DNA of 64,000 bases from Calycina herbarum. Taxonomy: Eukaryota; Ascomycota; Leotiomycetes; Helotiales; Pezizellaceae. Below, one piece after another: positions 21,941-32,766 of the stretch; position 1 is the stretch's first letter, and each line of letters begins with the position of its first letter. The stretch lies in the NCBI GenBank assembly GCA_001414485.1, contig LLEY01000051.1, positions 1 through 64,000 of the forward strand, read 5' to 3'. The position numbers and the translations under genes were made by a program. The notes under the pieces are model-generated. The model was not told where the DNA came from. It did no database searches and saw only the letters and a list, made by a program, of their open reading frames with translations.

Positions 21941-22687
21941 TTATGCTGCTTGTTGTTTTCGCATGTTCTCCAACATCTTTCGGAGCTCCTCCTTCTCTGC
22001 TGGAGTCGCGTCCTCGATTTTGACTGGCTTCACTGGCTCAGGCTTGACTTCTGGGATTGGCTCATTCTTCCACTCTTCATCATCGTGCAACATGATTGCA
22101 TTTCCATTTTTATCCTTGCCAGATTTCCACAGCCCAAGAATGCTAGGCCGTCTCTCCTGTGTGTGGTCGGTTCCTCTTCTGCTGCCTGGGATGCTCAATC
22201 CTCCTTTATCGCTTCCAAGTCCAGGACTTGGATGGTCATCGATTGCGCTCTCGTCATCGTTGTGTTTTAAGATGCTGTTTCCGTCGGAATCCTTTCCTGG
22301 TGACCATAATGAGAGGATGGATCCGTGACGACCTTCTTTTGGCGCATCTGCCAAAGGAGTGTTGTGATCGGTCTTTGCCCAGATTGATTTGCGGCGGAGT
22401 TCTCGTGCGGCCCAGGTGTCTCCCTCCTTTGTCTCTACAGTCCAATCTTGTGGGTGCTCTTCATCGGAATCGTATTCGCCATCTGCGTTGACGAAGGAGC
22501 CTCGTCGGGAGTTTTGTCCAGAAGACTTGCGGCCCGATTTGCCTGATTTGATTGAGGCGCCAGAAGTTGAGAATCGGCCTTCAAAAGATGTTAGTGATTG
22601 TTCATGTTTTATGAGCTGTTTGTGTACGGGGGATAACTTACGAATTTGCGAATTGTCAAATATGATTTGTGGCGCGACTGTACTCAT
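21941..22687 (-). CDS. Small hydrophilic hypothetical protein with an internal repeat
   Basis: The ATG at 22687 starts MSTVAPQIIFDNSQIR. A 63-nt intron (22641-22579; donor GTAAGT, branch CACTAACA, acceptor TTTGAAG) then leads to exon 2, 22578-21941, giving 227 residues. The intron is a multiple of three with no stop, so an unspliced message would encode 248 residues. The protein is disordered, Ser/Arg/Asp-rich. It carries two copies of a motif of the form GSIL-x-LW-x-x-GKD-x-x-GN-x-I (SILSLWSPGKDSDGNSIL and SILGLWKSGKDKNGNAIM), each followed by an acidic stretch, and ends in a Lys/Glu helix (PAEKEELRKMLENMRKQQAA). There is no membrane segment or signal. I do not know its function. TC-rich promoter sequence lies upstream. 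Confidence 0.78.
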   Translation of the reverse strand: MSTVAPQIIFDNSQIRKLSPVHKQLIKHEQSLTSFEGRFSTSGASIKSGKSGRKSSGQNSRRGSFVNADGEYDSDEEHPQDWTVETKEGDTWAARELRRKSIWAKTDHNTPLADAPKEGRHGSILSLWSPGKDSDGNSILKHNDDESAIDDHPSPGLGSDKGGLSIPGSRRGTDHTQERRPSILGLWKSGKDKNGNAIMLHDDEEWKNEPIPEVKPEPVKPVKIEDATPAEKEELRKMLENMRKQQAA

Positions 22688-25600
22688 CTTGTTGGATGTG
22701 TTGATTGTGTTGATAGATGATTGTTCGATTGTTTAATGGTGTTTTGAGATTGTCAAGTTAGAGTAGGTAGGTAGAGTGGTATGTATTTTTATGATTCCAA
22801 TGCTCTAACTTGGGAGGAAAGGGGTTCTTATATACCCTCCCAGGGGCAGCTCGAGAGCTCTCGGAGTCGCCCCAACCATCTCACAAGGCCCTAGCCTTGG
22901 CATTGACCAAGTGCAAGCACTAAACCGCCCCTCTTCCCCGCCAACCCGTCCCACCTATAGCGCTATAACGTCATGACCAATCGCCCGGTGGACTTTGTGT
23001 GCAGTTTTGCTGGCCTCCACTGGCCTTACGATGCCCAGCTTTCAGCTTCACCAATCATCACCTACCACCGCATGGCCAGAGCGCGGTGAAGGAAATCTCG
23101 CCTCCTCCGAGCTCATGGGTAAAAAGCCACATGGGGTTTCGGTACCCTCCCTCTCCACTAACCCAGTCGATCGTAACTTGCTTATTGGCAGAAGGAAACC
23201 TTATCACGATGTTGAGCAGAAATTGGCTGACTTTGACTCACCAGGGTTTCGCATCAAAAGGGGGCTGAGTTTTTAGTCTTTCGATATTTCTCGTCGTTGC
23301 TGGTGACTACCGGGGCATCACATGAATGATGAATGCCGTTTGTTTCCACATGGCATCCACAACCGGGAGTCATTCTAGGCAAAAACATGTCATCGAGAAG
23401 AATCTGTAGCTGCAAAATTCTGCCCTAGGTGTAGTAAAGAAATTTGGCACTGTGGCTGTTAGGTTATCTAAGTAGTCTACTTGTTGATGATGCCTATCAG
23501 TAAATAGCCATTCTCATCGATAAGCGCTGCTCATGCCAACGTTCGTCTACTATGACCCAGGTGTAGGTGGCATATAAAAAACGGCTCAAATCCTGGATGT
23601 CGTTTGAAGAGCTCCAAGCGAGCCTGGGTGGTGGATACAGATCACCAATCATGTGACGCCTCATGGCCTCGTGTCTTCATTTTCCAATCTGATTTAATAT
23701 CTTGGCAAAGAGTCTCAGGTGCTTGCGAAAAGAAGGCTCTTTTGAGCTGGGAATTTTAGTTAGGATGATCCCAACATCTGTCTTTTTTTTCGCTGGAAAG
23801 TTCCAGCATAAACCCGAATTTTCCTGCATTTTCCATCGCTCTGTGGTGTGATTTCCTTATCGCCTGTGAAATGGCGCAGGAAAGTGTATTTTGGAAAGAG
23901 GGGGGGGCATAATGCCGCATAACTTGGTGTGAGCCATTTTTATATCTCGTTATGCGGGTTGGAGCTCTTGGCCTCAAGCCGGTGTTGCTGCAATGTTGGC
24001 AAGTTGTAAAGTCATCAACTGCGCCTCGAAAGCCAGTTCAATTGGTCTCCACACAAGCGGTTGTCGAGATGAACATCCATTTCATTGCCGTTATCTTTAG
24101 GGCCAGACCCTTGGCGAATTTGCGCAGCTTAATTTCAACAACGTCCGCGCTGGTTGGAACGGTTTGTGTCGGTTGATATCAACGGCGTCCGGGGACCTTC
24201 TACACCCGAGACAGCGGGATTAGGGGTCTATGCTGCCAACAAATATGTTTACGAGCAAGTGTTTGTGGCATCTCTGGGCAAGATCCTCTGGGCTGTGCTT
24301 GCATCATGTATGGTGATGTGAGCGATATATTATCTGCCGCACAAGAGATACTAAGCTAATCTTTCATGTGCGATGACAGTGATGGGAGAGAATAGACTTT
24401 GGTACGTCAGATCTCAAGGAACAGATAACAGGGGGGTTATGACTGTAGACCTGCATGCAAACTGCAGATTACTGCTCACCTCACATTATCGCTGCTCCTT
24501 CGGTCCCCTGGTGTTGCATTGCATATTTTCTTCTTCTTCTTCTTCGAGGGCATTGAAGATGCCGTTCGAAATGAACCGCTTTAATTGTTTCGAAGTTTGG
24601 CTTACGGAATGAAAGAGTTCATGGTTCGAGTGAAGTTTGAGAATGGTGGCATATAAACCCGGGAAGTACGTCATCGACGCGTCCCACGTGACGCTACTCC
24701 CCTAGTTTATGTTCAGACGAATGTCGATCTTGGCTTTGAGGCTGATTTCGCATTGAAGATTGCATAAAGTATGGTTGTAACATGACGACGTTTGTTGTTC
24801 ATGAGGCTGTTGGTGAAATGGAATCGTTCCTCCTTTTTCGGCAATTAACCTCGTCGGTAATCCCGAATGGCCAATCAAATCGTCGGAATATTTCATGGTT
24901 GCGCTTTTCAAAAGGGCAAATTTGGGGAAAATCCAAGTGGAAAGCTACAGCCGCGTACTCGATAGATGATCGTTGACGGTCTTAGAATCTCAAGTGTTTG
25001 AGCAACACAAACAGAACCGACCGTTGATTTCCAGAGAATCAAAGGCAGATTCTCGATCTCTTTAGGGCTCACGAATTCGAGAATTTTTACAAGATTCTAA
25101 AAACAACAAAATGGAATATTTCTCCCTCTCTTGGAGATTGAGAATTGTGTATTGCACTACCAACAAGATATATCTTTTTTGCAAGCGGAAGTTTTTACAC
25201 AATGGGCTGGGGCTTGACCTGCTATTCATATTCTAATCTTTGACGGATTCTGATTCCAGTTCACTCGCTGTGACATCTCCAGAGGACGCTTTTGTCGCAA
25301 TATTAGGTGGTGGTTTGCTTTCGGTCGAGGGAAAGGAATTGTTGACATGGAATAAGGGACGAGGAGCAGCTTCGACGCACGCTAACCAACTGACTGCAAG
25401 AGAAGTTGAGTTACCATTTGTAGGTCGCCATCTCATCTCAAATTAGCGTTTGGAGACACGTAGCGGCTACTACTCACTAAAACGGGAATGAATAGTACGA
25501 GTATGGGGTAGGCTGGAATACCCCGCTCCCGCTCTCCTCCCCTGTCGTGCCTGCCGCCGTGAACTTCCCCCGGTGGCTCTTCCCCAACCTACAATGTTGC

Positions 25601-27750
25601 AATCATCACAACAGTTTTTACTGGTGGGTTTCACGCTCGTCCTGTCAAGCCTTCCCATCACAATGGAATTTCTAGCTCCGAATTTTAGTACCTGGTTCAT
25701 TTCATTGCCAACCTGAGAACCATGTGACGCCGACTCCTGGACCACAATACAAGCCAGACAGGAAGCTCACGATACACACCACAACCTCCAAAGCCCCTCA
25801 AACCCGCTTTCCAAAATGCGACCCATCATCCAAACCTATTACCTCGCTCTCACGGCAGGAAACATTTCTAGCACCAGTCATGCCCATCAGACAACAATCC
25901 ATCACCCAGAAAGAAGGTGATGCAGAAAGTTGCGGGTCCAATGAGTGGGCGTAGAGGCTTGGCTAATGTGATGGGCGTCACCAAACGATAGGTAAGTGTA
26001 CGATACAAAGTCTTGGACGAGAGCTAATGACGATTGTAGTGGACGAGAATCACGATTAATGAATGGTTATGGGGGAAATGTGTTACTATTGATACCCAAT
26101 TTGCATGCGCGCATTTATTTGGCGTTGGAGTTTCGTACGACCTGTTTATTACTTGATCCATTGATCAATCAGGGACAGCTTCTTATCTGAACGCGGGGTA
26201 TTTCTGACTGCGGGGTAGTACAAGTAGCTCGGGTCAAGGTTGGTGGTTGGTTTGCCTCGCCCCCTTCCACAGGAATCCATCTTTCTTTCGACGTAATCAA
26301 TTACCTAGCTGATCACAGGAAATATTAGCCAGGAAACTTCTGCGCAACCATGTGTGCGCAAAACACAAATGAAAGAGGGATTATGTCCTGTGAATTTTTC
26401 CGTACTCGGGGGAGCAATTGAACAATTCGAAAGCGCTATCTGTGATGTCATGAGTAACAGGATAAACGGGAGAATGCTTGAAGCAACCAACCAAAACTTT
26501 GAGAGGATGTTTTGTTGCACATCGCACTTCGCCCTCATGCAAGGGATATTGTGAAGAGCGGAGTTAGGATCTCGATATCCCCACTGCAAGCTTCAGCTGT
26601 CATCAGCTGACAAAAAGTCGAGGTGAGTCACGTGCCCCAAAATCCAACCATTTCCTCTTCTTAACTCCAAACATTTCAACCGTCTTACTTTTCTCTACCC
26701 TCTTTCTTTTTTTTTAAAAAAAAAGAAGTATGAGGTGGTGGTGAGGTCCTGCTCATCCGTTGCTCCTCCTTTTAAACATCAATTCACATCGCGAAGAGAA
26801 TCTGGAGGCAAAGTTAACAACGAATTAGATTGAGGAATGGACTTGCGCAACAATATGGAAGTAAAACTTCTAACACCCAGAATTGGAGGAACCCACCGTA
26901 CTTGCCTACATCATTCGATACTCTTTGGGCTTCCTCAAGCCAAGGGTATTGCTCAAGTTGTATTTATGGTAAGCTCTCAAGCTCTCAAGAAACAGAACAA
27001 AGCAAGTTTCCTGCGTTTTTGGTGATTCGAGGCTGTATTTAAGGTGCGAACGTTTAGATTCATCTTGCAATATTAGACTAGAACGAGCAGTCTTGAAAGG
27101 GGAACCACTTACTCGGAAAACTCGCACTCGCTCCCAGAAACTCGGATCCAGCACAGCCTTCACTTTGTGAAAATAAAAGTGGCCCACAATTCTACCATAC
27201 AACCAACCACTATCTTCACTTTACATTAAATCCACTTCATCAGCTATTACAGTGTAGCTCACATTATCAATCATCCCTATACGACCCATACGCGTATTTA
27301 TGTTCGTATAGTGGGAAAACATCTGCTAGGGCTGAGACAAGTCCCTCTATTCCCCGTTGATTTAGGTAGAGCAATCTCCCTTGATGCATTTTAGGGGGAC
27401 GATTCAAGACGAAAGACTGATTTTGATTCGTTGATGAAGAAGTACGAATATCTCGTACCTTCTCGCACTGTTTTCTGTTGTAAATATAGCTACAAAGTTG
27501 TCGCGTCCCATGTTTTGTTGTGCTCGAGCTTTTGTTGACTATGTTTATATCCTAAAGTTGTTGTGCTACTTTTCTTCGTTATTTATGTCAAGCCCTTTCT
27601 TTCTTACACTCTTTTATTAAAGCACACGGCAAGCATCGTTTCTCATCCCACATCATCGTTTTCAAGTCTCCTCAACATCTTTTGGCTGCATGAACGTACA
27701 TTTTGCTCCCTCAATTACAATCTCAATCGTATTAACCGAAATCTATTACA
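22688..27750. other. Five-kilobase stretch without a supportable gene
   Basis: No frame here combines an ATG, useful length and splice signals. Short ATG frames (minus 25436-25233, 67 codons; plus 24373-24612, 79 codons) have no recognisable features. Simple sequence includes a TTC run near 24531, a T9/A9 junction near 26710 and assorted A/T tracts. The last 200 bases, TC-rich, are the likely promoter and leader of the RTA1-like gene. Confidence 0.4.
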
Positions 27751-28623
27751 ATGCCCTCCAACCTCTACGCATATGATCCGAGCACAGCACTCCCTCTAAT
27801 ATGTTGTGCTCTCTTCGGTCTCAGCACAGTCGTCCATCTCGTCCAGATGATTAGGAAGAAAACATGGTTCTACACAGCAATGACAGTCGGAGGTTTCAGT
27901 ACGTCACCCCTCCAAACCCTCTTTCAAAACACAACTAATAAAGACCCTAGTGATGACCATCGGCTACACAATGCGTTACCTCTCCGCCAAAGACACCTCA
28001 AGCATCATGGCCTACGCTTTACAATCCCTCCTTATCGTCCTTCCTCGCTCTACGCAGCAACCATGTACATGATCTTCGGTCATCTCGTTCTCTTCGTCAA
28101 TAACCCTTCCGCATCCCTAATACGTCCCACTCGAATTACAAAGATCTTCGTCATTGGAGATGTGATCTCTTTCTTGATACAATCAGTTGGTGGCGGAATG
28201 ATGGTTCAAACCTCCATGGCCTCCTTAGGAGAAAAGGTCATGCTTGCAGGTCTCGCATTCCAACTTATATTCTTCGGATTCTTTTTGGTTATCGCGATTA
28301 CCTTTCGTCAACGTATCCTTAAATCTTCGTTTGGAAGTGTGATTTCTACGCAAAGGGGATGGAATAATTGGCTTAAGCTTCTTAATCTTCTTTTGATTGG
28401 AGCCGGATTGATCTTTGCGAGGCGTATATTCAGAGTTGCGGAGTTTGGGATGGGGAGAGATGGGATTCTGATGAGCAAAGAGGTTTTTCTTTATATTGGG
28501 GACTCGGTGCCTATGTTCGTCGTGCAGGTTTTTTTCATTTTAAGCATGCGGGGGGTGTTTTTGAAAAAGAGTTTGAGGGGGGAAAGGGATATGGGATGGG
28601 GGATGAGAGTTATGTTCATCTGA
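27751..28623 (+). pseudogene. RTA1-like seven-helix membrane protein with a one-base frameshift
   Basis: Exon 1 (27751-27898) and a 52-nt intron (GTACGT, branch CAACTAATAA, acceptor CCCTAG) lead to exon 2 from 27951. The exon-2 frame reads MMTIGYTMRYLSAKDTSSIM and then AYALQSLLIVLP, the expected second and third helices of the RTA1 family. The family-typical continuation SLYAATMYMIFGHLVLFVN lies one frame over, from about 28045 to the stop at 28623. One base appears to be missing at about 28043-28045 (CTTCC|TCGCTC). Restoring the frame on paper would give about 273 residues, the normal family length. RTA1-like proteins are plasma-membrane lipid-exporter-like or stress-resistance proteins (yeast Rsb1, Rta1). 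It is either a recent pseudogene or a sequencing error. Confidence 0.75.
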
Positions 28624-29705
28624 ATGAGAGGGCTTGAATTCATGAGCAAGAGGTGGGTGGGAGTAAGGTTCTTTGCTGTTTGTGGTCGACGGATGTAGAA
28701 TCTGGGAGGAGGGTTGGACAGATGGTGTTTGTTGATCAGGAGAAAGTCTTTATTAGCGAGGGAGAGGTTACTTGGTGTATTTTGGAACTTTATGAATCAT
28801 AGGGCACAGAATGGGTTCAAAGATTCGATTGCAAATGGAAGAAGGAATGACGAATGTATAAATTTCCGAGTTTCTTTTGTCATGCTTGTGATTCGGGAAA
28901 CATTTAGAGGGGAGGCGTTTATCTATATTCCACAGGACTTTAACATTTCACAATTGCTCATCCTCAGATTTCACTTTTCCTTTAGTTGTACGCATAGAAC
29001 TTGCGATTTTGTTTCTGTCTATTCGCGACCCAGTGCTATCGATGGGTGACCTACAAATAGCAGGACTTCTCGAAACCCTTTGAAGGTTACCCAGAAACAG
29101 CACCCCGGGCTATCGACCAAAAAAAAGGGGGTTTTCACACCCATCTACATTTAACCTGGGAATAATTATACTTTAGATTTGGAGGCTAACAGGAAGAAGT
29201 AATTCTAAGCTATTGTAACCTACACCTATTTCTAGGTAACCCAAAAATAGCCAAACGCTCATTCCAAGGTAACCTATTCAGAGTACGTGAGACCTGTTTC
29301 CAGGTAACTTAAGCTGTCCTCTCATTACTCTCCGGCACACTTCTAACTTATTATACGACTTTACTTGCATAATTATTAATATTGTCTTAAGGATGTCGGA
29401 GAATTAAGAAGCCAACTTTTTTAATTCTCCTAAACTTTTTAAGACAATATTGCCATTATTCTAGACTGTTTTAAATAAAGTAGATGCTGGAGAGCAATGC
29501 CCACATCTCTTACAATTAGTAAGACTTTTTTATTTTTTATTTCTAGGTTACCCGTGAGAATGCATGTTTTCCCCCCGGCTGTTTCAGGCGAGAAATTGTA
29601 AAGATCCAGTCCATACTATCCTATGAGTGAAGTTTTCCTGTAGTCAACTTCAAAGAAATAGACACTTCTTTAAGTACTTGTTTGGAATATCCTTTTGTTT
29701 GCAAC
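28624..29705. other. Repeat-rich spacer with hairpin and GGTAACC motifs
   Basis: No gene. From about 29046 to 29552 the sequence contains several related motifs of the form CTATTT-n-TAGGT-n-ACC in both orientations, and an imperfect hairpin (about 29384-29455). This is probably one or more short non-autonomous repeats next to the Fot1-like element. Confidence 0.45.
29384..29455. repeat. Imperfect hairpin (inverted repeat)
   Basis: The left arm reads AATATTGTCTTAAG ... GGAGAATTAA; the right arm reads TTAATTCTCC ... TTAAGACAATATT. The arms pair over more than 20 bases with a short central loop and small interruptions. It could be a small MITE-like element or a structured RNA; nothing shows transcription. 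Confidence 0.5.
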
Positions 29706-29707
29706 TA

Positions 29708-31548
29708 ACGTGGTACACCAGGACCCCGGACACCCCAGGACCCGGACACTTTTCCTCACCCCACCACCTAGATGTAAGATTAAATCACTACAACATATAA
29801 CATTCACTTAAACTACTCGAAATCTGATGAACTAATTACATCTATAGCTTCATGACACGTTCGCGTATTATGACCACTCCTTCCGTAAGTTCTACAACGT
29901 CGAATAGTCGATTGCCCCTCATTTTGATCACCCTTCCTAGAACACTTATCCTTTTGTACTTGCTCCTCAGCATTCCGCTGAGCTAATATGTCCTGTACAT
30001 CCTCTATAGTAAGTGCACCTCCTTGACGGACCCGGGTCTTTTTGGCCCTACGACGTTTGCTAAGTGCCTCATTTGCCTTACGAAGAGTCTGGACTTCGGC
30101 TGTTAATAAAGTCATCTCATGAGCTATTATCTCTGTGCCTTTAGCTAATGCAGCTACTGTCTCGAAAATAGGGGTTGGCGAGCTTCCTTGATAACGTGTA
30201 ATACGATTTTTAACCAGAGTTGTTTGCGAAAGAGCGTTAGTTGGGTTACGAGGCGTCTGGGAGACCTAAGAGTTGGTGTAGGCTAATGGGGTGCTTGGGG
30301 GTGTTGGAGTCCGTAACTTAATATCTAGCTTAGAGATCATAGCCTGAGGATCTAGAGGCACTAGACCAGCTCTACGGAACCCGGCTTTGGCGTTTTAGGT
30401 TGTAATTGACTAATTATAGGCTATATGAAAGGCTATAAAGAATTCGACCTTAGTAATATGATTTATATAAGCTTTGATAAAGGTCTTAATTTAACGTTCG
30501 TATATACGTTTAAGAGTACTGAAACATCTAACATCGAGTAGCTAGGTTAAATAAGATGAATGAGGAGGTAGACAGAAAAGAATTATATTATTGGCTTTGT
30601 AATACTCTTGAAATGTAGCTGATTCGTGGCTTTCGTGTCTATCTAGTACTAACATTCGATATAGCCTATATACGCGACCGCGAGTATATTTATCGAAGTG
30701 TTCTAGCTATTCGAGACCCGTCTTATTATTAGTCTATCTATTACTTATCGGCTTTATAACCTAATTATGTGGTAGGCCGCCCTTAGTATACCAACTAGTA
30801 AGGTGGTTTTTTGCTTTAACTACCAAAAATGGCGGTATACTCGAACCCTCCCTATTAATATACACAATTGCTATAGCCTATTCTCGATTACTAGGTTGAA
30901 CAGCTTTGCCTCTACCACGTCGATCCGCGCGTGTAACAACCATAGCAGAGCTAATTATGCCTATCATAAAGCCAGTCTCGTCAAAGTTCCAAAAGTCGTA
31001 GTCTTAAATGCTATATTTTGCTCGTATATTCTCTACCAGCCGGAACCATGCTCTAATAAGCTCGGGATCTTCGCACAAGGCTCTTTAAAGTCGTAAACGC
31101 GATTAAAACGCGTCTTTAACTCTAGACGTCGTTATATAAAGCATTAAGCCCAGTTCTTTCCGACACGTTATCCTCTACACGACTCCAGTATATGATTTGC
31201 TATATCTTCCACACCAGCCAACCAAGGCCTAAATCCTCTTATATCTAGATCAAATATATATTGAACAATCACTTCCTCCTCTAGTTCAGTCAACTTATGA
31301 CTTGCTGGTCGACGTTCACTGAGAGTTATATAGCCGCTCATTCTGTCAGAAAGCGTAGATTTAGGTACTTTATATATCTTAGTAGCAGCGTAACTACTAA
31401 GTTTTTTTGTTGTTCGAATAGCTTCGATAGCTAAGATGATTCGTGCTTCTTGGGATTGGGTTTCCATTGCTAATTGTTGAGAATTTGTATGTTAAGGTTA
31501 GGAGGTGGTGGGGTGAGGAAAAGTGTCCGGGGTCCTGGTGTACCACGT
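29708..31548 (-). mobile_element. Fot1/pogo-type DNA transposon, complete ends, decayed transposase
   Basis: Terminal inverted repeats of about 45 bp begin ACGTGGTACACCAGGACCCC on the left (29708) and end with its complement at 31548. Each end is flanked by TA (29706-29707 and 31549-31550), the target duplication of the Tc1/mariner superfamily. Length 1,841 bp, typical of fungal Fot1 elements. The left repeat has an extra 16-bp partial duplication (CCCAGGACCCGGACAC) that the right lacks. The internal coding region runs on the minus strand and is interrupted by stops (see the transposase entry). The element is probably immobile by itself. Confidence 0.93.
29813..31467 (-). pseudogene. Fot1/pogo-like transposase remnant
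   Basis: The N-terminus from ATG 31467 reads a helix-turn-helix DNA-binding region (RIILAIEAIRTTKKLSSYAA, KIYKVPKSTLSDRMSG) open to about 31168. The middle is broken by stops but still shows the catalytic-core landmark FDETGFMIGIIS with DRRGRGKAVQPSNRE followed by TAG where Trp is expected (about 31040-30900). The C-terminus, 30115-29813, is open and carries a Lys/Arg-rich helix (ALSKRRRAKKTRVRQGG) and a CX4GHX4C-like knuckle (CRTYGRSGHNTRTC). TGG-to-TAG changes and AT enrichment of the middle are what RIP would produce. No functional protein is expected. Confidence 0.88.
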
Positions 31549-31550
31549 TA

Positions 31551-31911
31551 TAATATTTACCTGAACTTTAATATAATACTGAAGTCTGCTCTTATCCTAT
31601 TCTTGACGATGCTTGCATATATCTCAAATGATGCAAGAATAGAATATAATTTGAAGCTCGAGATGTGAGAGTACAAATAAGATGAGACTGATTCTCAAAA
31701 CGAATATACATTCACCAGCTAAAAAGTAACTATCTTATCGCCAACAACTCACTCAAACAACTCCAAACTCAACCCAGTCATCCTTTTGGCTCTTTCCTTC
31801 TATATTTTAAGCACTCAACCTTTATCTCAATACCCTCCCCACCTTCATCCTACTCCTTAAAAACAACAACCCAAACTCTCGAATCTGCCTTTCCAGAGCA
31901 AAATGCACACT
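31551..31911. other. 3' flank of ERG28
   Basis: AT-rich sequence between the transposon end and the stop codon of the ERG28-like gene. It contains the gene's 3' UTR. No other feature. Confidence 0.4.
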
Positions 31912-32364
31912 TCAGAACTTTCCCCATTGCGCAAGCATCCAAGTTAAGCTGATAGTTGCAACCGCAAACGTAGGTGCAATTTCCTTCCCCGGCTTCACAG
32001 TTTTGTAAACCAACCACTCGCTCGTAAAAAATGCCGAGACGATTGTGTATGTGAACAACGTAATGGCATACACTTCTTTATTGTCAAGGTTGTAGGCAGC
32101 ATAGGTCCGCACTACAACAGAGAGAACTGTCCAAGTTCCGAAGAGCCGAGTGCCGAGGTCGGTGACTTGTGTTTTGGCGGCTGGTCCTTGGTATAAACGA
32201 CGCCCTAGCTCTGGGGAGGTGTAGCATGCTATTGTGTTGAAGATTCCGGCCGCTGAAGTCTGTGGGAAATATCAGTATTACTGTGAAAGTGACGCGGGAG
32301 GCAACCTTACAAACAAGAGCCAAATAGGCAAAAGGTCAGCGTGGGTTGGAAGGAGTGATGACAT
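31912..32364 (-). CDS. ERG28: Erg28-like scaffold of the sterol C4-demethylase complex
   Basis: Exon 1 (32364-32311) and exon 2 (32259-31912) flank a 51-nt phase-0 intron (GTAAGG ... CCACAG). The 133-residue product is the normal length of Erg28. It opens MSSLLPTHADLLPIWLLF, continues with GIFNTIACYTSPELGRRLYQ, and has the family signatures LGTRLFGTWTVLSVVVR and YAAYNLDNKEVYAI, ending in TFAVATISLTWMLAQWGKF. Four hydrophobic segments predict an endoplasmic-reticulum membrane protein. In yeast, Erg28 tethers the C4-methyl oxidase (Erg25), the C4-decarboxylase (Erg26) and the 3-ketoreductase (Erg27). The gene lies head-to-head with an ERG26-like gene, 402 bp away. All key features are present; I see no damage. 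Confidence 0.95.
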
Positions 32365-32766
32365 GAGTAATTGAATGAGATTTTTTGTTTGCGAATGTGT
32401 GTTGGTAGACTGATGTGATTGAGAATATCGAAGTGTGACGAGGCTTCTCTGAAGAATTTCATTTCTCCGTAAGCGAGTAGATACCGGTGACCGGTTATGG
32501 AATTATTCCAACCAACACCAACTGGCTAAACATCATGAATACAATCCATTGGTGCATGGATATATGCAGTTGGATTTTCCGAACACGTTACGGTGGGTCC
32601 ATGTACATTTTACCAACAATACAAGGATCACATACATCCAGCACAATCTTACCTACATCCACTATATGTTGGAACATTATGATTCCCCCCCCAATAGAAT
32701 CAAAAGCCCCAAAGCACTCAGGAATTTACGTTCAGCAAAGTTCTTCTGATACACAACTCAAATGAA
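32365..32766. promoter_or_regulatory. Shared bidirectional promoter region of ERG28 and ERG26-like genes
   Basis: 402 bp separate the two start codons. Near the middle lies ACCGGTGACCGGT (32483-32495), two copies of the self-complementary ACCGGT one base apart. This is a candidate operator, but the motif is not one I can name. A short ORF (ATG at 32762, stop at 32782) overlaps the ERG26-like start codon out of frame and could lower initiation. No confirmed sterol-regulatory element is visible. Confidence 0.5.
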
